Positions 8,553-15,854 of a DNA stretch of 64,000 nt are shown one piece after another. Both the position numbers and the translations under genes were made by a program. The stretch's first letter is position 1. The number at the start of each line of letters is the position of its first letter. The stretch is from Thalassospira xiamenensis M-5 = DSM 17429. Its GTDB lineage: Bacteria; Pseudomonadota; Alphaproteobacteria; Rhodospirillales; Thalassospiraceae. Below the pieces are notes generated by a model. That model was given only the letters and a program-made list of their open reading frames with translations. It ran no database searches and was not told where the DNA came from. The stretch spans positions 787,501 to 851,500 of the forward strand of contig NZ_CP004388.1 in assembly GCF_000300235.2 (NCBI RefSeq). Direction: 5' to 3'.

Positions 8553-9461
8553 TCAACTCTTGCGGCGTAATTGCCGTGCAGTCCGCAGATTATCCCAGGT
8601 GAAAATGCCAAGTCCGATCCAGACCAGCGCGTAAGTTATCATATGCGCCTGGGTAAAAGTTTCGCCGAGCAACAGAACCGCGACAAAGAACTGGATCGTC
8701 GGATTCAGATACTGCATCAGGCCAAGCGCGGAAAATTTCATGTTCCGGGCGGCAAAGGCAAACAGCACCAGCGGAATGGTTGTGACAGCACCCAGCGACA
8801 CCAGCAGGGCATCATGGCCGATTCCCAGATTGGAGAAGGCCATGGTGCCCGATGCATTCAGCCAGACCAGATAGCCAAATGCCATCGGCGACAGCAGCAG
8901 ACATTCGACAAACAGACCGGCAATCGGATCGGCCGGAACAAATTTGCGGATGACGCCATAAAAGCCGAACAGCAACGACAGGCTAAGCGCAATCCACGGC
9001 AGTGATCCGAAAAACACCAGAAGGTTCAGAACCCCGGCAAAGCAGATCAGTACCGAGACGATCTGAATGCGATTAAGCTTTTCGCCAAAGAAGATGCGAC
9101 CAAGGATCAGCATGATCAGCGGCATGATGTAATAGCCAAGGCTGGCTTCAAGCGCATGTCCGATATGGACCGACCAGATATAGATCACCCAGTTCCCGGC
9201 GATCAGCAGGCTGCTTATGAATAACAGTCCCATGGTGCGCCTAGACGACAGCAGGTCCCACAATCGCGCACGACGTTTCAGGACAAAAACCAGTGTCAAT
9301 GTCAGGATCGCCGACCATAGGATGCGATGGGCGAGAATTTCAAACGGGCTCGCGAAATCGATGATTTTGAAATAGAAACCCAGAAAGCCCCAGATGACAA
9401 AGGCACCAAGCCCCGCCAGCGGTCCGGCACCGATCAAAGCCGGTTTTTGGGATGAGGACAT
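8553..9461 (-). CDS. rarD: EamA-family transporter RarD
   Basis: A 302-residue drug/metabolite-transporter protein with ten predicted TM segments. It has the RarD signature near the N-terminus, [32 protein letters not shown] (residues 18-49), and [22 protein letters not shown] in the middle. RarD proteins are named from chloramphenicol-resistance phenotypes; the physiological substrate is not established. ATG 9461 is the best start by family; an in-frame TTG at 9494 is possible. It lies between bolA and grxD, all on the minus strand. Confidence 0.88.
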   Translation of the reverse strand: MSSSQKPALIGAGPLAGLGAFVIWGFLGFYFKIIDFASPFEILAHRILWSAILTLTLVFVLKRRARLWDLLSSRRTMGLLFISSLLIAGNWVIYIWSVHIGHALEASLGYYIMPLIMLILGRIFFGEKLNRIQIVSVLICFAGVLNLLVFFGSLPWIALSLSLLFGFYGVIRKFVPADPIAGLFVECLLLSPMAFGYLVWLNASGTMAFSNLGIGHDALLVSLGAVTTIPLVLFAFAARNMKFSALGLMQYLNPTIQFFVAVLLLGETFTQAHMITYALVWIGLGIFTWDNLRTARQLRRKS

Positions 9462-9609
9462 CGTTATTGAACCATGGTCATTTTGTGGGGCCAAACGGCA
9501 GGTGCCCGATGGGCAGAACGATATTCAAGCCTGAACTCGAGCGGAAACCTGGATATTGATCCGGGTTCGAATACGGGTAGTCATTCTGGTCTAGGTCGGG
9601 AATTATCAA

Positions 9610-9633
9610 GGGCACCGAAGCTGATCGGTGCCC
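9610..9633 (-). terminator. Hairpin between bolA and rarD
   Basis: GGGCACCGA (9610-9618), loop AGCTGA, TCGGTGCCC (9625-9633): a perfect 9-bp stem. The tail is TTGATAATT on the minus strand and GTAATTTTC on the plus strand, so termination is probable but not ideal. Confidence 0.6.
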
Positions 9634-9697
9634 GTAATTTTCTGGCGGCCTTGCAAGGATGGTGGTAAACGCAAGGCGGCCCTGTGTGGCAAGGAAC

Positions 9698-9931
9698 TTA
9701 TTCCGGTGCGGAAGTCTGAAGCGCAAGGGCGTGCAGGTCACCGCCCATTTTGCCTTTGAGGGCCGAATAGATCATCTGGTGCTGCATCACGCGGGTTTTA
9801 CCGCGGAAGGACTCGGACACAACGATTGCCGCATAATGATCGCCATCACCGCGAAGGTCCTCGATGCGGACCTGTGCATCGGGAAGGGCTTCCTTGATCA
9901 TCGTTTCGATTTCGTGGGCTTCCATGGCCAT
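9698..9931 (-). CDS. bolA: BolA-family protein (IbaG/BolA2-like)
   Basis: 77 residues with the BolA fold: LPDAQVRIEDLRGDGDHYAAIVVS and FRGKTRVMQHQMIYSALKGKM, containing the invariant His used with a CGFS glutaredoxin to bind an Fe-S cluster. It is short and lacks the N-terminal extension of BolA1, so it belongs with the IbaG/BolA2-like group. AAGGAA lies 8 bases before the ATG at 9931. grxD downstream on the same strand encodes the expected partner. Confidence 0.93.
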   Translation of the reverse strand: MAMEAHEIETMIKEALPDAQVRIEDLRGDGDHYAAIVVSESFRGKTRVMQHQMIYSALKGKMGGDLHALALQTSAPE

Positions 9932-10260
9932 GGCGCTAATTCCTTATAATTGGTCGAATACCCTTGCGCCCTGTTTGGCGCATTCATCCGGGTGCCCGGC
10001 GATATTTGTTAATTCTGGTATATGTTGTCCCTGTAGGGGCTGTCAATTTCTGCAAGCGGTAATGCGCTTCGCGCGGTCAAAGATATGGTGATGCTTGTGT
10101 TTTGCGGCACATTGCGCTACGAAATGCACGGTTGCACACACCGGCCGTTCGCGGGGCTTTGGCTCATGGTAAAGTGATGCAGACGATTTTATCGGTTCCC
10201 CGTCTTCTTGTGACGTCGGACCGGCAATGCGGACACCCGGCCTCCTGTCAGGAGACGAAA
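9932..10260. other. Divergent intergenic region bolA / Glyoxalase_8 gene
   Basis: This 329-bp stretch must hold both divergent promoters. I see no convincing gene, repeat or strong hairpin. An in-frame extension of the right-hand gene back to 10102 exists but has no domain similarity. Confidence 0.4.
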
Positions 10261-10776
10261 ATGACCCAACCCGTTCATAACCCGCCCGAAAAGCCTGAAC
10301 GCACACCTGTCGAGCTTGCCGATTTTGCGAAAATCGCATCGGGCGATCCGGCGGAAATGCTTAAGCAGCAGGCAAAGCGCCTGCGCAAGGCACTGGCCAG
10401 CCGCAAGATGACGGTTTCCCACACCGGAAGCCTGGAGCTTCTGGCGCAAAGCCACGGATTTCGTGACTGGAACACCGCGATTGCCATGACGCGCAAACGC
10501 GAACCGGTCCGGATTGCCGATCTTGGTATCGGCAAACGCTTTGCTGGGTCCTATCTCGGCCATGCGGTGTGCGGCCAAATCCGCGGTGTCACCAGAACCC
10601 CGGTTGGCGGTGTTTACCGGATCGAGGTTCATCTGGATCAGCCTGTTGATGTCGTGACGTCGGAACGTTTTAGTGCCTTGCGACAGCGCATCGCGTCACG
10701 GATCAACGAGGATTGTGAACCCGTGCTTGCCAATGGCACGCGCGGCCCCGGTCTTTCGGTTGATCTGCTGCTGTGA
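10261..10776 (+). CDS. Glyoxalase-related (Glyoxalase_8-type) domain protein
   Basis: A 171-residue soluble protein. Residues 30-80 contain AKRLRKALASRKMTVSHTGSLELLAQSHGFRDWNTAIAM, the hallmark of the small domain named Glyoxalase_8/glyoxalase-related in databases. Its biochemical role is not known despite the name, and no metal-ligand pattern of a real glyoxalase is visible. The rest matches nothing I recognise. CAGGAGACGAAA before the ATG is a good ribosome site. The stop overlaps the start of the GIY-YIG gene (GTGA), so the two are translationally coupled. Confidence 0.75.
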   Translation: MTQPVHNPPEKPERTPVELADFAKIASGDPAEMLKQQAKRLRKALASRKMTVSHTGSLELLAQSHGFRDWNTAIAMTRKREPVRIADLGIGKRFAGSYLGHAVCGQIRGVTRTPVGGVYRIEVHLDQPVDVVTSERFSALRQRIASRINEDCEPVLANGTRGPGLSVDLLL

Positions 10777-11243
10777 CTTTGACGCGGCTTGTTGCTGACA
10801 TAAATGATGAAACCCTCCGGCAGCTTCCCAAAGTTGCCGGAGCCTACATTCTCGTGATTGATCTTTCTGCTGATCTGGTTTTACGGAACAAACGCTTCGC
10901 CGGGGCCATCCTGCGCCGGGGCACTTATCTTTATTGCGGTTCTGCCAACGGATCGGGTGGCATTGCGGCCCGTGTCAAACGTCATTGCCGGACGAAGAAA
11001 AAACAGCATTGGCATGTCGATGAACTGACCAACGGCACCGGGCACGTGGTTGCGATGCTTGTCATGCCCGATGGGTGTGAATGCGATTTGCGTGCTGCTT
11101 TGGGTATGGTGCCGGGCATTTCCATTCCGATTGCCGGGTTTGGCAGTTCGGATTGCGCGCGTTGCCCTGCACATCTGCTGGCGGCGGAAAGCCATGCCGT
11201 TGCGATGACGGCAATCGCGCAGGTCCGAAAGGCGTTCACCTAG
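10773..11243 (+). CDS. GIY-YIG nuclease family protein (DUF123)
   Basis: 156 residues. The DUF123 pattern is present: GAYILVIDL at 23-31, RRGTYLYCGSANGSGGIAARVKRH at 48-71, KKKQHWHVDEL, and a Cys-containing C-terminal part (CECDLRAAL, FGSSDCARCPAHL). This family is distantly related to GIY-YIG endonucleases; some members are fused to endonuclease III, which suggests DNA repair, but no activity is established here. The GTG start overlaps the stop of the preceding gene by 4 bp. It converges on the FAD monooxygenase, overlapping by 4 bp. Confidence 0.82.
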   Translation: MTLTRLVADINDETLRQLPKVAGAYILVIDLSADLVLRNKRFAGAILRRGTYLYCGSANGSGGIAARVKRHCRTKKKQHWHVDELTNGTGHVVAMLVMPDGCECDLRAALGMVPGISIPIAGFGSSDCARCPAHLLAAESHAVAMTAIAQVRKAFT

Positions 11244-12376
11244 TCCTTGCGGTTGCCTGCCGTGCCGTCAATCAGCGGACGGAAGCCCGATGCAACAATC
11301 TTCGAGCCGATCCTGCGCATAAGGGTATTGCGCAACCAGACACCGGTCTTGCCGCGGATTTTGGCGAAACCCATGCGTTGCAGGGATTGTTGCTGGACCC
11401 AGTGTGCTTCGGGCAGTCGGGCGGCCTGCCAGTCGGCAAGCGCGGTTGTGATATCGGATTGCGCGCGAAAGGCATTGGCCAGTGCCAAGCCATCCTTGAT
11501 CGATTGCGTTGCCCCCTGTGCCATGGTCGGAAGGGTGCCATGTGCCGCATCCCCGATCAGGGCCACACGCCCCGCAACCCATTCGGGCATGACCATTTGC
11601 TGAAGACGGCCTTCGTGAATGATGGTGTCCGTTCCGATTGTGCCGAGCATATCGCGCACTGGACCATCAAACCGGGCAAAATGGGCGGCAAGCTCGCTTG
11701 TCGGCAAGTCGTGTATTCTTTCGCCCGGATCATAGGTGCTGGCATAGATATAAAATCGGCTATCCCCCACCGGCATCACCAGAATAACCTGCCCGTGACC
11801 GATGATGAATTTGGGCGCTGTCAGGCCGAAGGGATGATCCGTGATCCAGCGCCAGCAGATATAACCGGTCGGCTGCGGGACATGTTCCGGGCCAAAAACC
11901 AGGCGTCGAACGGCTGAATTGATCCCGTCCGCACCGATCACAAGATCAAAGCTGCCGGTCGTGCCGTCAGTAAAACGAACCTGTGCCTGATCGGGTGCGT
12001 TACTGATGTCGGATACGGAAAGACCAAACCGGATGGTCGGTGTTGTCAGTCTGGCGCACAGGATTTCGTGAAAGTCGCTACGCGTCAGGGCCTGAAATGT
12101 CGGCCAGCCGAGCTGTTCGGTTTCAAGCGCAAACAGTTTCCGGTCACGATGATCGAAATAATCCAGTCGTGGAAAGGCACAGGATTTGTCGGCAACATCC
12201 TGATCAATGCCAAGGTCTCGAAGGGCCGTCACCGCATTGCCGGGCAGGTGCAACCCCGCCCCGGTGGGTTTCCAGCCATCAAGGGTTTCGGCAATCGTAA
12301 TGTCATGTCCGTCGCCTTGCAGGGCAATGGCCGCAGACAAACCGGCGATGCCGCCGCCGACAATCAGAATGTTCAT
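11240..12376 (-). CDS. FAD-dependent aromatic-type monooxygenase
   Basis: A 378-residue group A flavoprotein monooxygenase. It shows the Rossmann GxGxxG (ILIVGGGIAGLSAAIAL, residues 4-20), the DG motif (DLVIGADGINSAVRR, about 155) and the GD motif (RVALIGDAAHGTLPTMAQGA, about 280). Such enzymes use NAD(P)H and O2 to hydroxylate aromatic or related substrates. The sequence resembles the salicylate/6-hydroxynicotinate hydroxylase type, but the substrate cannot be assigned. It lies 35 bp downstream of moaA on the same strand, so it may be cotranscribed, although no functional link is obvious. Confidence 0.87.
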   Translation of the reverse strand: MNILIVGGGIAGLSAAIALQGDGHDITIAETLDGWKPTGAGLHLPGNAVTALRDLGIDQDVADKSCAFPRLDYFDHRDRKLFALETEQLGWPTFQALTRSDFHEILCARLTTPTIRFGLSVSDISNAPDQAQVRFTDGTTGSFDLVIGADGINSAVRRLVFGPEHVPQPTGYICWRWITDHPFGLTAPKFIIGHGQVILVMPVGDSRFYIYASTYDPGERIHDLPTSELAAHFARFDGPVRDMLGTIGTDTIIHEGRLQQMVMPEWVAGRVALIGDAAHGTLPTMAQGATQSIKDGLALANAFRAQSDITTALADWQAARLPEAHWVQQQSLQRMGFAKIRGKTGVWLRNTLMRRIGSKIVASGFRPLIDGTAGNRKD

Positions 12377-12411
12377 TTTATGCCTGTAACTGGAATGGGG
12401 TGATGTTCGGA

Positions 12412-13410
12412 TCAGCCGCCCGTCATGCTCATATGGCGACCGACTGCGGGTTTCTGGCCCTTGCGGTCGATGACGAAATCATGGCCCTTGGGTTTCAGCA
12501 GCATGGCTTCGTCAAGTAGACGATCAAGGGTTTCGGGTGCGCCCGAGCGGAGGGCCGCGCGCAGATCAACGTGGTCTTCCTGACCAAGGCACATGTAAAG
12601 CGTACCGGTACAGGTGACGCGCACGCGGTTGCAGCCCTCACAGAAATTATGGGTAAGCGGTGTTATGAAACCAAGACGCCCGCCGGTTTCGGCCACCGTG
12701 ACATAGCGCGCCGGGCCGGGGGTGACATATTCGGACGGGATCAGAGTATATTCCTGTTCCAGCCGTTCACGAACGGCGGTCAGCGGCAGATATTGATCTG
12801 TGCGATCCCCGTCAATATCGCCAAGCGGCATGGTTTCAATCAGGCAAAGATCAAAGCCTTCCTTGCCGCACCAGGCGACAAGACGGGAAATTTCGTCTTC
12901 GTTGAAATTGCGAAGGGCGACCGTGTTGATCTTGATCTTGAGCCCCGCCTGTTTGGCAGCTTCAAGCCCGCTTAGCACCTGTTCAAGGCGGCCACGGCGG
13001 GTGATTTCGGCGAATTTCTGATGATCAAGACTATCAAGCGAGATGTTGAGCCGTTTGACGCCAAGACGTGCCAGATCATCGGCGTAGGTCGCAAGCTGGC
13101 TGCCATTGGTCGTCATGGTAAGTTCGTCAAGCGCACCGGATTTAAGATGACGCGACAAATCCCTGATCAGGTCCATGATGCCACGGCGCACCAGTGGCTC
13201 GCCCCCGGTCAAGCGCAGTTTGCGTACACCGCGCGCAATGAAGGCCGAACAGAGCTGATCGAGTTCTTCAAGTGTCAGGACTTCGGATTTTGGCAGAAAG
13301 ATCATGCTTTCGGCCATGCAATAGGTGCAGCGGAAGTCACAGCGATCCGTCACCGATACCCGAAGGTACGATACATGGCGGCCATATTTGTCAATCAGCG
13401 GTCTGGTCAT
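12412..13410 (-). CDS. moaA: GTP 3',8-cyclase MoaA
   Basis: A 332-residue radical SAM enzyme for the first step of molybdenum cofactor synthesis, converting GTP to 3',8-cyclo-GTP with MoaC. The N-terminal cluster motif is CDFRCTYC (Cys at about 24, 28 and 31). The C-terminal cluster ligands are in [20 protein letters not shown] (about 258-277). The sequence ends SMTGG, so the C-terminal Gly-Gly needed for activity is present. The length is normal. No other moa gene lies in the window. Confidence 0.97.
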   Translation of the reverse strand: MTRPLIDKYGRHVSYLRVSVTDRCDFRCTYCMAESMIFLPKSEVLTLEELDQLCSAFIARGVRKLRLTGGEPLVRRGIMDLIRDLSRHLKSGALDELTMTTNGSQLATYADDLARLGVKRLNISLDSLDHQKFAEITRRGRLEQVLSGLEAAKQAGLKIKINTVALRNFNEDEISRLVAWCGKEGFDLCLIETMPLGDIDGDRTDQYLPLTAVRERLEQEYTLIPSEYVTPGPARYVTVAETGGRLGFITPLTHNFCEGCNRVRVTCTGTLYMCLGQEDHVDLRAALRSGAPETLDRLLDEAMLLKPKGHDFVIDRKGQKPAVGRHMSMTGG

Positions 13411-13610
13411 GGCGGCGGCGCTTGTTTCTGTTTATTGGTCTGGAAACGCTATGTAATGCGCAAGTTCGACTTTGGCACAGGGGGGATTGATTTGGCCACC
13501 CCGATTTGTGATGAAATCATCACCTTTCCGTCAGATAACATCAGAAAAACCGCGGGAAATATCCGCCGCGATGTTTCTATCTGTCAGGAAATTCAGGCAT
13601 TATCGAATGC

Positions 13611-14444
13611 CTATTCCCAGTTTTCGGCTTCGCGGATGTGGAGGGTCGCGACGTCGCGATCAAGCGATGCCATGACATTGCGTAGCGTCTCGACATTCTC
13701 GCTGCCAAGCTTGGCAACCAGTTCGGCCGAACGTTCCGGCTTGGACAGGGCGGAACGTACATCGCGGAACAGGGCGCGCAGCAATCGTACACAATGTTCC
13801 TCGGTAAAGGTCCATGCATGATCGCCATGTGGCATGTTGTCATTGACCAACTGGATCATCCAGTTTTTACGCCGCTCGTAATCCTTGAAATGCAGGGCCA
13901 TGCGCGAGAAGACCAGATTAAGCCGGTTGGCGACCTGAGGCTCTTCGGCAAGGTGATCCCAGTAATCTGTCGGATCACGCAATTCATCTTCTTCGTCGGC
14001 ATGCTGTTCAATGATGGTCTGTATTTCGCCATCGATTTCCTGCAGCATATCCATGCCAACCATCATGCGGATGACCTTGAAGAAGGGTTGCAGGATTTCG
14101 CGCGACAGTGCCCCATGTTCCAGATCGCCCGCTTCGCGGCCTTCAAGCTGATGGGCAAAACGGCTGACCAGAAGGCGGCCCAGCGGATCGTGGCGGACAG
14201 CGACATTCTGGCGGGTCTTGACGGTATCAAGATCGGCTTCAAGCGTCATCCATGCCGCGTCAAACAGCTTGTTCTGCCCGCGCAAGGTTTCCAGCGCGCT
14301 TGAAATCTGTTCGGCGCTGATGGTGCCGCCATGCGCCTTGGCCTGTTCGATGAGGCCAGCGGCAAATTGTTCGAGTACGGCGAATGCGGCGGAGTGGTGA
14401 CGCTGTTTGAAGCTGTCCCGCGGTGGTTTGACGATTGCAATCAT
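13611..14444 (-). CDS. Conserved-looking protein of unknown function
   Basis: 277 residues, soluble, acidic and mostly alpha-helical by composition, with no signal peptide or TM segment. I do not recognise a domain. Visible features: HHSAAFAVLEQFAAGLIEQA near the N-terminus, an acidic EQHADEEDELRDPTDYWDHL stretch around residue 150, and a C-terminal region rich in RALFRDVRSALSKPERSAEL-type helices. It is not in a clear operon: 200 bp separate it from moaA and 150 bp from the DUF3553 gene, all on the minus strand. Coding is supported by full-length codon structure typical of the neighbours. Confidence 0.65.
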   Translation of the reverse strand: MIAIVKPPRDSFKQRHHSAAFAVLEQFAAGLIEQAKAHGGTISAEQISSALETLRGQNKLFDAAWMTLEADLDTVKTRQNVAVRHDPLGRLLVSRFAHQLEGREAGDLEHGALSREILQPFFKVIRMMVGMDMLQEIDGEIQTIIEQHADEEDELRDPTDYWDHLAEEPQVANRLNLVFSRMALHFKDYERRKNWMIQLVNDNMPHGDHAWTFTEEHCVRLLRALFRDVRSALSKPERSAELVAKLGSENVETLRNVMASLDRDVATLHIREAENWE

Positions 14445-14594
14445 TTACCCGTTCCGACCTTGTTATCATTTAAATCAGATCACCGGATTGATTCGCCCGG
14501 TAGCCGATGGATGCGATCTTGCGTATCAAATTCCGTCAAGACGCCGAATTATTCAATCTTTTCATTTCAGCAAGTTCCGTGCCATCGCAGGCGG

Positions 14595-14780
14595 TTATTC
14601 ATAGCCGACGGCAGCCTCGACAATTTCAAGCACGACATGACGTGGGCGGATGATCTGGCGTCCGGCTTCTTCGAAATTTACGGCGATCCTGTCGCCGTCT
14701 ACCGCCTGAATGCGACCAAGGCCCCAGTCGGGCTGGCCAGGATGGCGGACAATGGTGCCAGGTGTGAGCAGAAAATCCAT
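14595..14780 (-). CDS. DUF3553 protein
   Basis: A 61-residue protein. TPGTIVRHPGQPDWGLGRIQ followed by RIAVNFEEAGRQII is the pattern of the small alphaproteobacterial DUF3553 family, an SH3-like beta fold resembling CarD/UvrD C-terminal tudor domains. The function is unknown; the resemblance suggests RNA-polymerase or nucleic-acid contacts. ATG 14780 gives the family's usual length; the longer frame to 14963 is rejected. Confidence 0.85.
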   Translation of the reverse strand: MDFLLTPGTIVRHPGQPDWGLGRIQAVDGDRIAVNFEEAGRQIIRPRHVVLEIVEAAVGYE

Positions 14781-15096
14781 GATCAAGCTCTTTTGTCTGA
14801 TGTTCGTCTTTTTAATATAGTCAGGCAATAGGCCCGGAACAAATAATGCGCAATGATGACAGTCACATCTTTTGAGGCCCGTCGATGATGGGCAAAATTT
14901 GCCGGTCTGCAAATGCGGCAAAAATCCGCAGGTTAAAGAAGGTTTTAACACATCAGGCTGCAATCTGGGCGCGGTTTACACCGACCGTGATCCGATCATG
15001 TCCCAAATATCGACCGGGCGGCCAGATGTGAGCCACGTATTGTTTTGGGGAAGCAGTGCGGACCTGTTGAACAGAATTCTTGGAGATACCCGTTAC
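14781..15096. other. Divergent intergenic region DUF3553 / chpT
   Basis: 316 bp between divergent genes. The chpT frame is open back to about 14872 with alternative ATGs (for example 14998), so part may be coding. No hairpin or repeat stands out. Confidence 0.35.
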
Positions 15097-15711
15097 ATGG
15101 AACAGGACAGAGCAGTGGAACTGATCCTGATCGAGCTGATCAGCTCGCGCATTTGCCACGACCTTGTCGGGCCTGTGGGGGCTGTGAATGCCGGTGCCGA
15201 GCTGATGGGGGAGGCCGGTGTTGCCGATGACGAGGCACTTGCGCTGATGCGCAAAAGCGGGCTTGAGGCCGCGCGCCGGTTGCAATTGTTCCGTCTGGCA
15301 TTCGGGCGCGCAGGCAACAGCGTTGACACAAAATCGATGCGCGATGCGGTTGCCCAGAGTTTCGAGGCCGAAGGCAAGGTGACCCTTCTGTGGGATCAAA
15401 CTGGAATTGGAATTGATCCAGCTCATGGAAGGCTTGTGCTCAATATGGTGATGTTGGCCCGTGAAGCTTTGCCGTTTGGTGGGGATATTGTTGTTACCTG
15501 CGAATCCGGGGGGCGGATTTCGGTCAATGCAACCGGAAAACGTGCCGCGTTTCGCCCCGATGTGGAAAATGTCATGAAAAATGAAGTGGCCCCGGAACAG
15601 CTTGATCCCCGGACCGTACATGGCTTTTTCCTGCGAAATCTTGCGCATCGGACTGGTGGTGCGCTTTCAGTCTTGCAAGAGGACGGAAATGTTGCATTGA
15701 TCTATGATTAA
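15097..15711 (+). CDS. chpT: Histidine phosphotransferase ChpT
   Basis: About 204 residues. The H-box ELISSRICHDLVGPVGAVNAG (phospho-acceptor His near residue 20) and the degenerate ATPase-like C-terminal part (HGFFLRNLAHRTGGALSV) identify ChpT, the dimeric phosphotransferase that passes phosphate from hybrid kinase CckA to CtrA and CpdR in Caulobacter. ctrA is 7 kb away, on the far side of the che genes. ATG 15097 with TTGGAG upstream is chosen; an ATG at 14998 is possible. It heads the che gene block, 143 bp before cheA. Confidence 0.88.
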   Translation: MEQDRAVELILIELISSRICHDLVGPVGAVNAGAELMGEAGVADDEALALMRKSGLEAARRLQLFRLAFGRAGNSVDTKSMRDAVAQSFEAEGKVTLLWDQTGIGIDPAHGRLVLNMVMLAREALPFGGDIVVTCESGGRISVNATGKRAAFRPDVENVMKNEVAPEQLDPRTVHGFFLRNLAHRTGGALSVLQEDGNVALIYD

Positions 15712-15854
15712 AAAAAACACATGCGGGTCTGGTAATACGGTGTGCTAGGTTCTACGTAAGTAACGGATTGAACGTGTGTTTCGCGCACTGGTCGTGGGGA
15801 TGGGCGTTCCGGTTCCGGCAAACAGTATGATTGTCGGAGATGTGGAGGGGGTTT

